Positions 24,065-35,821 of a stretch of DNA of 64,000 nucleotides are shown in pieces (positions within the stretch are counted from its first letter, which is position 1; each line of letters opens with the position of its first letter). The position numbers and the translations under genes were made by a program. Location: assembly GCA_963921195.1 (NCBI GenBank), contig OY992538.1, forward strand, positions 235,531,462-235,595,461. The letters run 5' to 3'. The notes under the pieces were generated by a model that was not told the origin of the DNA, made no database searches, and worked only from the letters and a program-made list of their open reading frames with translations. Source of the DNA: Pegoplata infirma. Lineage: Eukaryota; Arthropoda; Insecta; Diptera; Anthomyiidae.

Positions 24065-24295
24065 AAATTCTTGAGGTGTTCTTACATTTTTGTTCATAAC
24101 TTTTGAACCGCTAAACCGATATCGCTCAAATGCAATACCAAACTTTTCGAAGCAACAACAAAAAAAAAATGTGTTAAGTTATGATTGCAACTTAACATAT
24201 TTAACATATCTGTGTCATATTTAGGCCGTGATCGCTATTTCAACAGACACACCGATATCGCCAGAATATCTTAGAATCGATCACAGATCAACAAT
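24065..24295 (-). mobile_element. mini-me-like fragment, family 1, reversed
   Basis: Reads in reverse complement as the family-1 core: 'gaggtgttcttacatttttg', 'ctaaaccgatatcgctcaaa', 'gatcgctatttcaacagac', 'agaatcgatcacagatcaac'. Ends lost. Confidence 0.6.
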
Positions 24296-24825
24296 AATAA
24301 TACGTAATCGATTCTGAAACAGATTTTGGGCAACAAATTATCTTCAATTTTTAAAATTTATTATGAATAAGATTTATTCTAAACCAAAATTACTTTATTT
24401 TAAATACCAGCACTATTTTGTTTATATTTTATTCTCTGAAATTCATTTAGAATTTTCATTAGACAAACCAAAATTATGCTTAAAATTTGAATTAGAAATT
24501 CTTTTGTGTTTGGTTTTATTAAATTTAATTTTTTTTATAAAAATTAAACAAAGAAATCAGCATCTTCTTTGTTGATTATTTTGTGACTCCTTTTTCCTTT
24601 TGAACTAGTTGACAATGATAAATGCTATTTAAGTCATTAAAATTCGATTTACATACCATTGTTTTCTTTTGAAATTAAATCTAATTTAAGGAACTACAGA
24701 TTATTGAAAGTATTTTAAATATTTAAATATGAAATTGTGTTTGTAACATAAAGGAAAAATTCTATTTTAATTTTTAAATTAATACAAATTATTTATTATT
24801 CTACCTATACATTGTATTGAGAAAA
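24295..24825. other. AT-rich sequence, no feature recognised
   Basis: Short AT-biased ORFs only. Confidence 0.4.
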
Positions 24826-26398
24826 ATTAATCGAGCTCGAGGTCACGTTACTTTACTAATAATTATGATTGGCAATCAAAGTAAAAATTTTCAAGATCGA
24901 AACACGTATCTAGTTAGTCTTGCAAACCCAGGCAGAAAAATACGAACGGGAAAGCGCTGGCAAAGTACCTTTTATGGTCGCTTGTGTGCTGGGAAAGCAT
25001 CACAGTTTAGTACTCCCCCAGCGTCCAAAATGATAACCACGGTAAACGGTACGCCGATGCTATTTAAAAGCGCTTTGAAAGCGCTTTAAAAACAAAAAAT
25101 ATGGTACTATTATAGCACTTTTAGAACAAAAAAATGGGACGTATCAAAATTGAATAAGTCCATAAGACACAACTTTTTTTTGGTGTTTATTTGAATAAAG
25201 AAATTTATTAAATTAGGATAAAAAATTTATTAACTAATTTATTAGAATAAAAAAAATGTTGGACAAACTTTGAAATATTTAATTTTAAGTCCCGGAAAAA
25301 ATTTGTTTGCAGTTTTCATTGCGTTTTGGAATAAAAAATTTATTAAAAATGCTTCTAGGAAAATTTTTTGAAAAGTCACGAAAAAAGTGGTGTATTGAAC
25401 CGAATCGGGTAGTGTTTCAAAGGGATAGGACACTTCCTCACGAAAGAAACAGGTGTTTTTATATAAAAGGTGTCAATTTTGTAATATGTAAAGGGACACG
25501 TATTTTTTTTGCGGCCCATATTCATATTTAGGGGGTAAAACGGAGGGAGGAAGACAAGGTCATTTTTTAGTTTTTTTCGTTTATCTCCTATATTATACAA
25601 AGAAACCTAGTCATGTTACATGCCAAATGAAAGGTCTTTGGAAAACCTATCCACGTGTGCTAAGAACGTGTCCAAACATGCACAACTTTTCGTCATATTG
25701 TTGAAAAATACCAAAATTTTAGGACATTTTTGTTAATAAGTCAAAAAATATTAACTTCTTTGGCCAGTTGTTTGCACCACGCGATAGGTATTTTTAATAC
25801 CTTTAATCTGATACCACACATGCCTATATTAACTTTGTTTAAATAGGCGTAAATCGTAAAAAACTGAAAAAGGTCAATTTCCCCCCAGACAAATCGACCC
25901 TCCCTAAAAATAATTTTGGGCCGCTAAACAAAAATACGTGTCGAATTAATTTTCGTTCTTAACAACATATCCAAATTTCATGAAGATCGGAGGGTGACAC
26001 CAGGGAGACTTCCCTTGTAAGTGACATATCACGAGAACTATCAAGAACCGGGCACTTATCCTGCAGGGAAATAAAAAATATTCCAATTGTTACGAAAATT
26101 AATAAATTTTAATAAAAAATTTATACTTTGAACGGATTTAAATAGAAAAACATTGGCAAAGCGCTTGCAAAGCACTTTTTCGAATTCATACTACCTTCTA
26201 CACAAAAAATAAAGTGCTTTGCCGAGACTTTTTCTTTGGAACGGTTGGCAGTTTCTGCCTGGGAAATTACCATACCAATCAATTTAAAGCAAACAAACTT
26301 TATAAATAGTTTCTTGAAAATTGTTACTTTGACAATATCATCGCAATAATTAGTAAATAAAAGTGACCTCGAGCTAGAGTAATCTTTCTTAATCATAA
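24826..26398. mobile_element. 1.57-kb CTCGAG-terminus element with nested inverted repeats
   Basis: The left terminus 'aatcgagctcgaggtcacgt' with 'tactaataattatgattg' pairs with the right terminus 'cgcaataattagta' and 'gtgacctcgagctagagtaa'. The termini show further internal symmetry: 'cccaggcagaaa' (24929) against 'tttctgcctggg' (26252). Inside lie a unit of the ~110-bp 'aagtcccgg' repeat (25260-25380) and a foldback of the 'acaaggga' family (about 25490-26014). ORFs across it are short and lack domains. Confidence 0.6.
25490..26014. mobile_element. Foldback of the 'acaaggga' family
   Basis: 'agggacacgtattttttttg' with 'cggccca' near 25491 pairs with 'tgggccgctaaacaaaaata' and 'cgtgtc' near 25917. 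The right end 'gggtgacaccagggagactt' with 'cccttgt' is the inverse of the termini at 21905 and 63889. The truncated copy at 63889-64000 has the same order (terminus, then 'agggacatgtattttttt'). Confidence 0.5.
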
Positions 26399-26728
26399 AG
26401 GGTAATGTTTTTAAATACTTATCAGGGCAATCAATTTACTTTAAAATCTTTGGTAAATATGTGTCCCCTACTATTATTTTGAAGAACAGCAACCAGGTTC
26501 CCTTTGTCATAAAAAATTTCTAAATTTTACCATATATCGCAAATCTCGCTTAATTTTTCGAAAAACTGAAACTTCTGTTAAACAATTTGTTTATTTAATA
26601 TAGTGCAATAAACTCCGTAAGTTTGGCTTTGAAAACATTTTTTCATGAAACTTTTAAAATTAAAAAGCTTTTAAAGCTTGCTTAAGAAGTGTGGTATTGC
26701 ATTTGAGCGATATCGGTTCATAAAATGT

Positions 26729-27162
26729 GTGCAATAAAAATCTTGTTTTCATAGGAAAAACTTCTTAAAAAGCAAAAAGTAACGCCAGGTTTAAATAGTA
26801 ACATTTAAAACTTTATATAAGCAAGATTTTTTTAGAAATTAACACAATCTATAAAAAAAAAATTCAAGAAAAAAAATAATTTTTCGTATTTCCAAATTAA
26901 ATTTTTAAAATAGCTTTTGAATCAAATAAATTTCAATTTGGGTTTTTCTAATTTATGCCAAAATATGCGAAAATATGCAAAATATGCATTTAAGCCCAAG
27001 ATATGCAAAAATATTCATTTTTACCAATATATGCAAAATATGCAAAAACAAATCGATGCCATTTTAAGCAAATTTCTTGATTCGGAAAGATAATTGGTCG
27101 ATATCGTTTTTAGACTATCGACAAAAAACATGCATTTGCATGGAAATCTCATCCCTAGTTAT
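26729..27162 (+). repeat. Dispersed 'tatgcaaaatatgca' repeat
   Basis: About 430 bp shared with 55240-56590: 'tgcaataaaaatcttgtttt', 'ttaaaactttat', 'agaaattaacacaatct', 'aaaatatgcaaaatatgcat', 'tgattcggaaagataattgg', ending 'tctcatccctag'. The end 'catcccta' would fit a hAT-like right terminus (inverse TAGGG). It interrupts a family-1 mini-me, whose pieces flank it (26697-26722 and 27180-27245). Confidence 0.6.
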
Positions 27163-27249
27163 AATAAACGACAATTAATTGACACCTCAAAAATTTTTCT
27201 ACATTCAACATAACCTAAAACTACAAAATGCTTTAAGTCGTCTGTTTTA

Positions 27250-28670
27250 GTCGAATATTTTTCACACAAAAAACTTTGTTTCGTAAAAATTTTGTTATCA
27301 AATTTGATTGTAGAATTTTTACTCGGGTAGCAATTAAAAAATATGTTATTTGTTAACCAACTTGTAAAACCTCAAATATACATACATATTTATGGAAAAT
27401 GTTTAACAATTAAAATTTATGTTAAAGAATTTACAAATATTTAAAGCAATATTTTTCTATCCTTAAGCATACTTGCATATAAGGCATTTCACAACTACCA
27501 TCTCTGTTACCATTTTGCCAAACAATTTTTTTTATATGGAGTTTGAAATCGAACAGAGAACTACGCTTAACCGAACGGAACTGACATTATATTATTCTTT
27601 AGAAAGCACTGTGTCTGATTTACTTGTTTGTGGTTCTTTGAAGATATTTGACAAATACTTACAGAAAAATTTTTCAGTTACTATGTAGCAGTTACTATGT
27701 AACAGTTGTTTTTGTATAAAAATGTCAAAAAACTTTTTTTACTGTTTCAAAAAATAATTACAAAAATAAAAAAAAATAAAAAATACTACATTGTGGTAAC
27801 AGTTGTTTCATGTAGTTGTTTGAGTTTATTAAAAAACAACTGTAAAAAAACACACTGTATTAATTTTATATTTTTTTTAATAGTTTTTTCGATTTTTTAA
27901 CAAACAACTGTAAAAAAGTTCGAATTTTATAAACAGTTTTTTTTAAGTAGTTATTTCTGAAAAATTTTTAACGGGTACCAAAATTAAAATGTTTAAAACT
28001 ACAAATTTTAATATTTTAATAACAAAAAAAGTTGTGAAACGTGCAAATGGATAATTTTTTTTTTTAATTTTTCATCAATCCATTTTGGTAAAAAAAAATT
28101 TACAAAAATACTTTACTTGTAACAATTTGAGTAGCAGTCAAAGTAACTATAGACAAACAGTTATTTTTACATCAGTAGTTTTTTAGCCACAGGTTGTTTT
28201 TTTCAGTTGCTGTAAATATTGATTTTACCGATAATGTAGTTAGCGCATTTAACAACTAATGCAGTTGTTTTAACTATGTTTTGTATTAGCTTCTCGGGTG
28301 GAATAATATAATTTCTGTCTTAAACATATTTTATTTTTAAAGCAATTTAAAACAATACGGAATTTCGCATATGTTATTTTTTCTATACGCAAATTTAGTA
28401 AAATTTATGTATTTGTTATTTTTGTTACAGGCAAATTATATCTTTGGCAAAGATTTTAATGTTTTTGTTACTGTATATTAGAGTGGGATAAAAATTTTTT
28501 TTTATTTTTTTTTTAATTTCTAATTTCTAATCGAAAAAAGTTAAATTCGGATTTCCGAACACGTCGATACTCTCCACAATGTAACAACATTTCATTTTAA
28601 ATTTCGTATAAAATTTCTAAAAAAAAATAACGAAATTATTTCGTGCAGTTCTGATCAGCTGTTTTTATAC
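27250..28670. other. AT-rich region with scattered AACAACTG motifs
   Basis: Contains 'actcgggtagcaa' (27320) and 'cttctcgggtgg' (28305), and many 'caactgtaaaaa' / 'cagttgttt' motifs between. It looks like a decayed relative of the 28758-29334 MITE interior, but no paired ends were found. No gene seen. Confidence 0.35.
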
Positions 28671-28671
28671 C

Positions 28672-29560
28672 CTCCACCACAGTATGGGAGTATCATCACT
28701 TTGTCATTCCGTTTGTAACGCATTGAAATATCGGTCGGGGACCCCATAAAGTATATACACTCAAAAAATTATGTTAGTAAAATCAACTGAAAATGTCAGT
28801 TAAAATAACTACTTTGTAAGTTGTTTTGGGGTCAACTACTTTTTTAGTTAAATCAACTAACAATGTTAGTTATTTTAACTGACAAAAAACAACTGACTTA
28901 TGCAGTAAAAACTACTTACATTTGTAGTCAAAACAACTAAAATTTAGTAAAAATAAAATAATCAATATATAATTTTTTTTTTTTTTTCAAAAAATTTTTC
29001 GGAAAAAAATTGAAGACCAAATTTTTTTCAAGTTTCTTTTTTTTTTAAAAAAAGTTGTGAAAAATAAAAAAACGAAAATTTATTTTATTTTTTTGGAAAA
29101 AAACTTTGAAAATTTTTAAGAAATAAAAAAAGTAAAATTAACTTCTTTAAATAACTGTTACTACATTACAGTAATTTTTTGTTAGTTGTTCAAAAAAACG
29201 ACTTAAAATAACTAACAGAAATAGTTGTTTGATATTTTTCATACAAAAACAACTGACTTTGTAGTTGAAAACAACTAACTACTGTAAAATATACAAACAA
29301 CTAACATGTAGTAACTTACATAATTTTCTAAGTGTATATTATTGATCCATGATCGATTCTAAAACATTCTATGAATATCCGTCCGTCTGTAGATAACACA
29401 ATGCAGTCCAAAATAAAAGAGCTAGTATCCTAAAGTTTGGCACAAATATGACTTATGGCCATAGGCAGGTTAACTTCGTAAAGGGGCAAAATCGGATAAG
29501 GGGGAAAAAGTTTCCCCTTGAAGAACTAAGAACCCAGCCCCCCCCCCCCCCGAAATGATT
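28672..29560 (+). mobile_element. mini-me-like element, family 2, interrupted by a CACTC MITE
   Basis: 5' end 'ataccctccaccacagtatg', 'cattccgtttgtaacgcatt', then the insertion, then 'cgattctaaaacattctatg', a short GTCCGTCTGT run, 'agataacacaatgcagtcca' and 'gggggaaaaagtttcccctt'. Ends near a C15 homopolymer (29538-29552). Matches 36249-36790 up to that point; the 3' hairpin is missing. Confidence 0.65.
28758..29334. mobile_element. 577-bp CACTC-terminus MITE, TATA duplication
   Basis: Left end 'CACTCAAAAAATTATGTTAG', right end 'ACTTACATAATTTTCTAAGTG' minus its first base. TATA lies on both sides (28754-28757, 29335-29338), consistent with the uninterrupted mini-me sequence at 36328-36345. 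The interior is filled with 'tagttgtttt'/'aaaacaacta' motifs in both orientations. Confidence 0.65.
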
Positions 29561-29599
29561 TCACAAATTTCAGGATTTGGAATCAAATAACAAGTACAA

Positions 29600-31215
29600 T
29601 ATTAAAAAACTTCTTAAAAAATCGAAAAACATTAAGAATCTAAAGCTTTTTGAAGAAAAATGTTTTGAAACTGAAAATTTTTCTGTTAAAAGAATCTCAA
29701 AATCTAAAAATTTTTTCTTAGAATTTGAAACTTTTCAACTTAAGATTCTAATGAAAAATATCTTAGAATCTGAAGTTTTATGTACACAAAAAAATGGACC
29801 TAATTGTAAGTAAAATGTAGTCAAATCTTAAAAAACAATGTCTCAGAATCATACTCTTTTCTAAAAAAAAAAATGTCTCAGAATCTAAAACTTTCTATAA
29901 GAAAAATGTCTGAGAATCTAAGACTTTTTTATAGTAATAATGTCTTAAAATATTGGTCTTTTTCTCAGAATCTATGACTTTTTCTATAGGAAAAATGTCT
30001 CAGAATCTGAGACTTTTTCTATAAAGAATTCTCAGAATCTGAGCCTTTCTATAGGAATAATGTCTCTGAATCTGAAAAATGTCTCAAAATCTGAGATTTT
30101 TTCTATAAAAAAAAAATTCTTAGAATCTGAGGCTATTCTATATGAAAAATATTTTAGAATCTTAAAACTTTCTGTAGGAAAATTTCTCAGAATTTTTCTT
30201 ACAATCTTGGAAAATGTCTCAGAATTTTATACTTTTTTTTACGAAAAATGTCTCAGAATCAACGAATTTTTCTTAAGGAAAATTATTTCTAAATCTAAGA
30301 TTTTGGTATAGGAAAAATGTCTCATTGTTAGAGACACGAGCTGAGACTTTTGGTACAGAAAAATGCTCAAAATCTTAAACTTTTTCTCTTGTAAAAATAT
30401 ATTTTTCTATAAGAATAATGTCTCAGAATCTGAGTATTTTTCTATGGGAAAAATATTTCAGAATCTGAGACTTTTTCTTTAGGAAAAATATCTTGGAATC
30501 CGAAGCTTTTTCTATATGAAAAATCTTTCAGAATCTGACAATTTCCTATAGGCAAAATTTCTCAGAATCTGAGACTTGTTCTATAAGAAAACGTCTAAGA
30601 ATTTGAAAATTTTTCTATAGGACAATTGTTTAAGCATCTGAGACTTTTTCGAAAAAAAAATGTCTCAAAATCAAAGAAATTTTCAGTAGAAAAAATGTCT
30701 GAGAATCTGAGATATTTTCTATAGGAAAAATGTCGAAGAATCTGAGAATTTTGCTATAGGAAAAATGTCTTAAGAATCTGAGACTTTTTCTATAGGAAAA
30801 ATGTCTTAGAATCTTAGACTTTTTCTATACGAAAATTTTTTTAGAATCCGAGAACTTTTCTTTAGGAAAACGGTTTTAGAATCTAGGTCTCAGGTTCTGA
30901 ATTATTTTTCTTATAGAAAAAGAATGTTTGTAGAATGTTTCAGAATCTGAGTTAATGTGCTAGACTAGAAATATCTCAGATTCTGGGAAAATGTCTTACA
31001 AACGGAGTCTTTTCTTTTGGAAAATTATTTTATGAATATGTTTACAGAATCGTTTCTTAAAATGACTTTTTCAAGAGAAACGTTTTCCATTGGAAATATG
31101 ATTTAGAGTCTTTGACTTTTTCTAAAACAAAAACTGTCTTAACTGGAAATTGTCATAAAATCTTGGACAATTCTTTGAAAAAAAAATCAGATGCTGATAA
31201 TCTATTTTGCTAAAA
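29600..31215 (+). repeat. ~37-bp satellite array, ~1.6 kb
   Basis: Roughly 40 diverged units around 'aatgtctcagaatctgagac' followed by 'tttttctataggaaa'. The first half holds the palindrome TCTCAG-AAT-CTGAGA. Units vary by indels of one to several bases, so ORFs such as 30060-30311 are repeat translations. The same repeat in opposite orientation opens the window (1-290). Confidence 0.85.
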
Positions 31216-31277
31216 TGTGTCAGCAACTGATGTACGCGGAATTACTTTTAAATTAGAAATAAAACACGTACCTCGAA

Positions 31278-31634
31278 TGTTTGTAAGACACTGATGTTTA
31301 TTAAAATATATGAACCTTAAGTACTAAATATAAAACTCTTAAAACTAAACTAGACTACCTGATTATGGTTATCTCAGCATGGGACCCTTTTATCAATGTG
31401 CGACTTTTTATTTATCAGTGCTACACATGTGGGTTTTCTCCTTTCTAAAATGCTGTATTTATTGTAATAGGACTCTTTATCTTTATTGCTACACATGCGC
31501 TTGCCATGTGTAATGTCCTAAACAAACAACCATAATCTTTTAAACATATTTTGGGTTTTTCAAATTATTAAAAATGGATTGTAAAATAATAAATATTGAA
31601 ATATAAAAATAATCATGTTCAACTAATTTGAACA
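31278..31634 (-). repeat. 3' LTR
   Basis: Minus-strand 3' LTR, 357 bp. The last codons and stop of the gag-like ORF (31623-31625) lie inside it, which is common in BEL-type elements. Confidence 0.8.
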
Positions 31635-33167
31635 TTCTGCCCGGGACAATTCCGGAGGGAAGGATGCTTGTTTCTTTTTCTTCCTAACCTTGTAGCACAC
31701 GATAATAAGCAAGAAAACTATTTGATTCCAGGCTGCCGATCTTATCTGGATATCTTCAGTTATCTTCCTTCTATTGGTATTGGAGATAACATAATCTTCT
31801 TTCTCGGTCCATTTTAATGTTGCAACTCGTTGATTCACCTCATTTTTAATTGTATTATCAACTTCAAGCTGGCGAATGCCTGTACGATCGTACTTCTGCA
31901 CTTGTACATGCATTTGAATTGCATTCCCCGCTCGAACGGCATTTTTATTAGGCATACCATTGTAATCAAATTCGGATGATACTGAGCTTTGGTCATGTAT
32001 GAAATTCAAGGCGGTAGCTTCTGATGGGGTTCTTTCAATTTGAAAATAAATTTTATTCGCATCATCAATAGCAAAATTTGCGATAGTTGATAGAAAAGGC
32101 TGCTTCTCTTCATTTATTATTTTAAGTATTTGTTGTGATTCACCTTTAAGTAATGCTCTATCAAAATTAGCCGAAGGGATTGTGAAATGTGCCTCTGCGC
32201 TATGGGTAAAATTGTTTGTTGTTAGATATCCACTAACTTGAAGATCTTCACATTTTTCTTCTTGGGGTGGTTTTTCATAATTTTTACCATAGGACTGATT
32301 CTGCAAATTTTGATGTGTTTGATTTTGATTTTGTTGCAGTTGAATTTTACATTGCTTATCATCCTGAACAAATAATTTCTTCGGCAAAGATTGTTGAAAC
32401 GGGGCCTGTAGCTCATCCAATAGATTTTGTGACAATTGTTCACGTTTTTTAATTCCTCCAAAGTGAGGAGCTTCCGGGGAGATTTGCACCGAGGGTGTAT
32501 ACCTTTTTCTTACAAGTAATGCGAGAGCCATGAAATACTCATCGTCTATTTCTTTCATTAGCATTCGTACCTCTTTAGAGCTCTTTATCCCGCAAAGTTT
32601 TTTATAAGCGTCTTCCAATGCTGCAAAACGTTTTTTTATTTGCTGGGTCTGTAAGTCCAGCATGTTTTTGGATGCGTCAGATACTATTGTAGGTAGTTCT
32701 GATAATCTTTTGCGCATCCATTCTACCTCTTCCATGAACTCTTCATGTAGTTCCTTGGCTTCTTCTTGGACATTGCTAATGTCCTTGATTTTTATTTCAT
32801 CGACAATCGATGGTTGTAATTGGTGAGTTGTTGATGGCATACTGGCTTGTTTCAACGGCTTCTCTTGATCAACTTCCTTCTTCTCTTGATCAACTTCCTT
32901 CTTTTCTTTTTTAAAAGTGTGTGGTATTTGTTGATGTTGCCCATACCTCTTTTGAAGTATTTCCAATGCTGCTGCATAATTATCGTCTCTTATCATTAAG
33001 TGACGTATAAGTAAAGCCGGAGTACCTCGGACAGCGCACTTCAATCTGCAAAACTTTTCCCATGTTGGAATATTTTTGCTTCCATCGACATGTTCCATAA
33101 ACATATCGAGGAATGATTGCCATTGATATTCATGGCCATCAAATATTGGGATTTGAATTTCTCCCAT
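31623..33167 (-). CDS. Gag-like protein of a BEL/Pao-like element, 514 aa
   Basis: Residues ~5-80 fit the BEL/Pao Gag region known as DUF1759: 'IPIFDGHEYQWQSFLDMF', then 'EKFCRLKCAVRGTPALLI', then 'NYAAALEILQKRYG'. Such Gag proteins form the particle around element RNA in the cytoplasm. A short direct repeat KKEVDQE occurs twice near residues 89-103. Residues ~130-200 are helical and charged, probably coiled coil. The middle is Q/N-rich. No CCHC zinc knuckle or enzyme motif is visible. The C-terminus is unusual for a Gag: a short hydrophobic segment (IVFLLIIVCY, about 483-492) followed by KVRKKKK and a tail ending in AECSN, encoded across the LTR boundary. This looks like the end of a longer BEL polyprotein joined to gag by an internal deletion. 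The start is the first ATG after the leader; the reading frame is intact. Family call inferred from motifs only. Confidence 0.75.
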   Translation of the reverse strand: MGEIQIPIFDGHEYQWQSFLDMFMEHVDGSKNIPTWEKFCRLKCAVRGTPALLIRHLMIRDDNYAAALEILQKRYGQHQQIPHTFKKEKKEVDQEKKEVDQEKPLKQASMPSTTHQLQPSIVDEIKIKDISNVQEEAKELHEEFMEEVEWMRKRLSELPTIVSDASKNMLDLQTQQIKKRFAALEDAYKKLCGIKSSKEVRMLMKEIDDEYFMALALLVRKRYTPSVQISPEAPHFGGIKKREQLSQNLLDELQAPFQQSLPKKLFVQDDKQCKIQLQQNQNQTHQNLQNQSYGKNYEKPPQEEKCEDLQVSGYLTTNNFTHSAEAHFTIPSANFDRALLKGESQQILKIINEEKQPFLSTIANFAIDDANKIYFQIERTPSEATALNFIHDQSSVSSEFDYNGMPNKNAVRAGNAIQMHVQVQKYDRTGIRQLEVDNTIKNEVNQRVATLKWTEKEDYVISNTNRRKITEDIQIRSAAWNQIVFLLIIVCYKVRKKKKQASFPPELSRAECSN

Positions 33168-33497
33168 TATGAATTTGCTTTTTTTTAATCCCTGTTATAG
33201 CCGGGTTATCGCCTTTGTCACTGTTATAGCCGTGACAACGCTTATTTTATTAAAAATTTAGTAGCCAGTATATTTTGCTGACCTGTACTAAATTTTTTAA
33301 CACTGATCCAAACAGTGTTGGATCCTATTTCCTTCCAGAAATCTTCGGATTTCCAGGATTTTACTCGGTCAGGCAGTGATGGACTTCAATATCCATTTGT
33401 CACTGATCCGGTTCGAAGGACCCTGTATAGAAATGTTATTTTTTAAACTTTCTATAATTGCAGCGCGATTGAAAATATAACGCGCTACGTTGATGAA
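33168..33497 (-). other. 5' leader of the LTR element
   Basis: About 330 bp between LTR and ATG. Contains a direct repeat 'ctgttatagccg' (33192, 33221) and a potential hairpin 'aacactgatcc'/'aacagtgttggatcc' (33299-33324). Packaging or primer-binding roles cannot be assigned from sequence alone. Confidence 0.5.
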
Positions 33498-33854
33498 TGT
33501 TTGTAAGACACTGATGTTTATTAAAATATATGAACCTTAAGTACTAAATATAAAACTCTTAAAACTAAACTAGACTACCTGATTATGGTTATCTCAGCAT
33601 GGGACCCTTTTATCAATGTGCGACTTTTTATTTATCAGTGCTACACATGTGGGTTTTCTCCTTTCTAAAATGCTGTATTTATTGTAATAGGACTCTTTAT
33701 CTTTATTGCTACACATGCGCTTGCCATGTGTAATGTCCTAAACAAACAACCATAATCTTTTAAACATATTTTGGGTTTTTCAAATTATTAAAAATGGATT
33801 GTAAAATAATAAATATTGAAATATAAAAATAATCATGTTCAACTAATTTGAACA
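33498..33854 (-). repeat. 5' LTR
   Basis: Minus-strand 5' LTR, same length and sequence as the 3' copy by eye. Identity implies recent insertion or recent gene conversion. Confidence 0.8.
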
Positions 33855-33859
33855 ACTGA

Positions 33860-35820
33860 TAAAAAAAAGGCTTACGTCTCTCAAAAAATTTTAAAATATT
33901 AAAAGAAATTTAATTTTTTTCCAGTTTTAAACTTACACAAAAATTAAGAATCTGATTGTGATACAATCAGTTCAAGGAAAAGATCAAGAAAAATTCTTAA
34001 ACATGTGCTGTTATGTAAATTTTTTGTAAAAAAAAAAAAAATTGAAAAAAATGTTGGGCCCCCACCGAAATAAAATCCTGGATACGCCCCTGACAGTAGT
34101 GCAAAATGTATAATAAATTAATTAGTAAAAATTTATCGTGGGAGAGAAAGGTATCCCCACTGATATTTATATCCCGGGTTCTTGAGATTCGGTATTTCCC
34201 AAAATGCCCTTTTAAAATTTTCAAAAAAAAAACACAAGTATTTGCTCCATTCTACTTTAAAGTATATTCCCACAATAATTAATGTTCTTTCTTTAAAAAA
34301 CTTTTTCTACTCTTTTGGCATGATAAAATACTTTTTTAACACATACATGTTTCATACAGCTACTATGAAAAAAAGTTTTATGTGTAGCAGATTTTTTACT
34401 ACAAATGATGTGTTTATGACATAATTATTATAAACTTTTCGATAAAAGTTAATGTATGGAAATGAATAATGTTTAAACAAAAAGTAATGAAAGAAAATTT
34501 TTATAATAAATTTTCAACAAAAAAAATTGTAGACACATTTTTTGATTTTGAATGAAATGGTGAAAGAAAGACTGAATATCGATTTAATATCAGTTAAATT
34601 TTAATTTGTTTAGAATCAAACAGAGATAAATCTAAAATCATTAAAAAAAATATTAATAAACTTCCAGTGATTAAAGTAATTGTTAACACTTTACTTCCAA
34701 ATCAAAAACAATTATATTAATTAAATATATTGTAGATGTTAAAAGCAAATTATATTATTTAAATATGACAAATAAATCGTTTATATAAATATTTGTTTTA
34801 GTCCGGAATAACCGCAACCCAAACCTCCATTTTCACTGCCTCAATTCTCTAATTTTTGCAGTTTAGAACCGGGTCCCCACTTGGGCGCCATTTGTTTAAA
34901 AATTCATTAGTTTATTTGAAATTCCTTATTGTCAGGAGACATTTTTTTAACTTATTTTAAAATATTTATTTAATAAGTAAAGAAAATTTTTAAACAATCC
35001 CCAACTACAACAATTATTTCTTTATTTAAAATAATTTTTATTTTAATACTCGAAAAAAACTTTCTTGCTTAAATTTATTTTGTAAAATTCGTTTTAAATC
35101 TCTTGAAATTTAATTTAATATCCTTAAATGAATTTTTGTATAAATAAATATTTTTAGAACACGTGTGTGTTTCTACCGTCATATGGTTTTATAAAATCTA
35201 ATTATGCAAATAAATTAGAAACATAAATATGAAATATATTTTCAACAAATGCAGGCAAAAAAAAAACAAGCAGCAACAATTTCAAATGTTTAAGGTGTTC
35301 CACACAAAATATTTTTTTAAATTTTAGAACGAAATCTGAAAAACTAAATTATTTTTAAAGGTTTTGTAAAAATTAAAAATGATTAAATTTGTAATTGTCA
35401 CAATTAAAAAAATTACTAAAATTTAATGTGAAATCAAACAATGAAATAATTGAAAATATTTGGTCTATAATAATTTCAATTTCTATATATTTGTAGCGAA
35501 ATGTCTCTTATACAAAATGTTACCACCTTTGGCAAAACTGAACAAATTAAAAATAACAAATTTTGTATATTTAACAACATTTTATACTGATTAGATTTCT
35601 AGCACACAACAAAAAAACAAATTTCGTGACATTTAAAATGGCACAGAAATTTAATTTTGTATTTTATGGCAACAATAAGTTTAAACAATTTTGATGCAAA
35701 CATAATTGTTCAATGAATATTAAGATTTATAATTACCAGGAAAATATTTTGGAGTAGATTTCTAGCACAACAGTCTCTAAAGTAAATATATATAATTATT
35801 ATATATATATTATATAAAAA
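33860..35820. other. AT-rich sequence, no gene recognised
   Basis: Near 34050-34100 a 'tgttgggcccccaccg' ... 'ggatacgcccctgac' stretch resembles the GGCGTATGCAG-type hairpin ends seen at 62420-62570, but no partner was found. The rest is featureless. Confidence 0.4.
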
Positions 35821-35821
35821 A

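Larger units (their letters stand above)
31278..33854 (-). mobile_element. BEL/Pao-like LTR element, gag only, identical LTRs
   Basis: Two 357-bp direct repeats (31278-31634 and 33498-33854) appear identical base for base and have the TGTT...AACA ends expected of LTRs. Coding strand is minus, so 33498-33854 is the 5' LTR. The internal region is only 1863 bp: a ~330-bp leader and one ORF. No protease, reverse transcriptase, RNase H or integrase can be read, so it must be mobilised in trans if active. No target duplication is evident ('ctcgaa' left, 'actgat' right), and no TGG-type primer-binding site lies directly inside the 5' LTR. A 'ggtccttcgaaccggat' motif (minus strand) sits 77-93 bp inside the 5' LTR. 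Confidence 0.8.

Noticed and set aside
30060..30311. 83-codon ORF with repeated 'SE...K.F' pattern
   Set aside because: Translation of the ~37-bp satellite; unit indels destroy the frame elsewhere.
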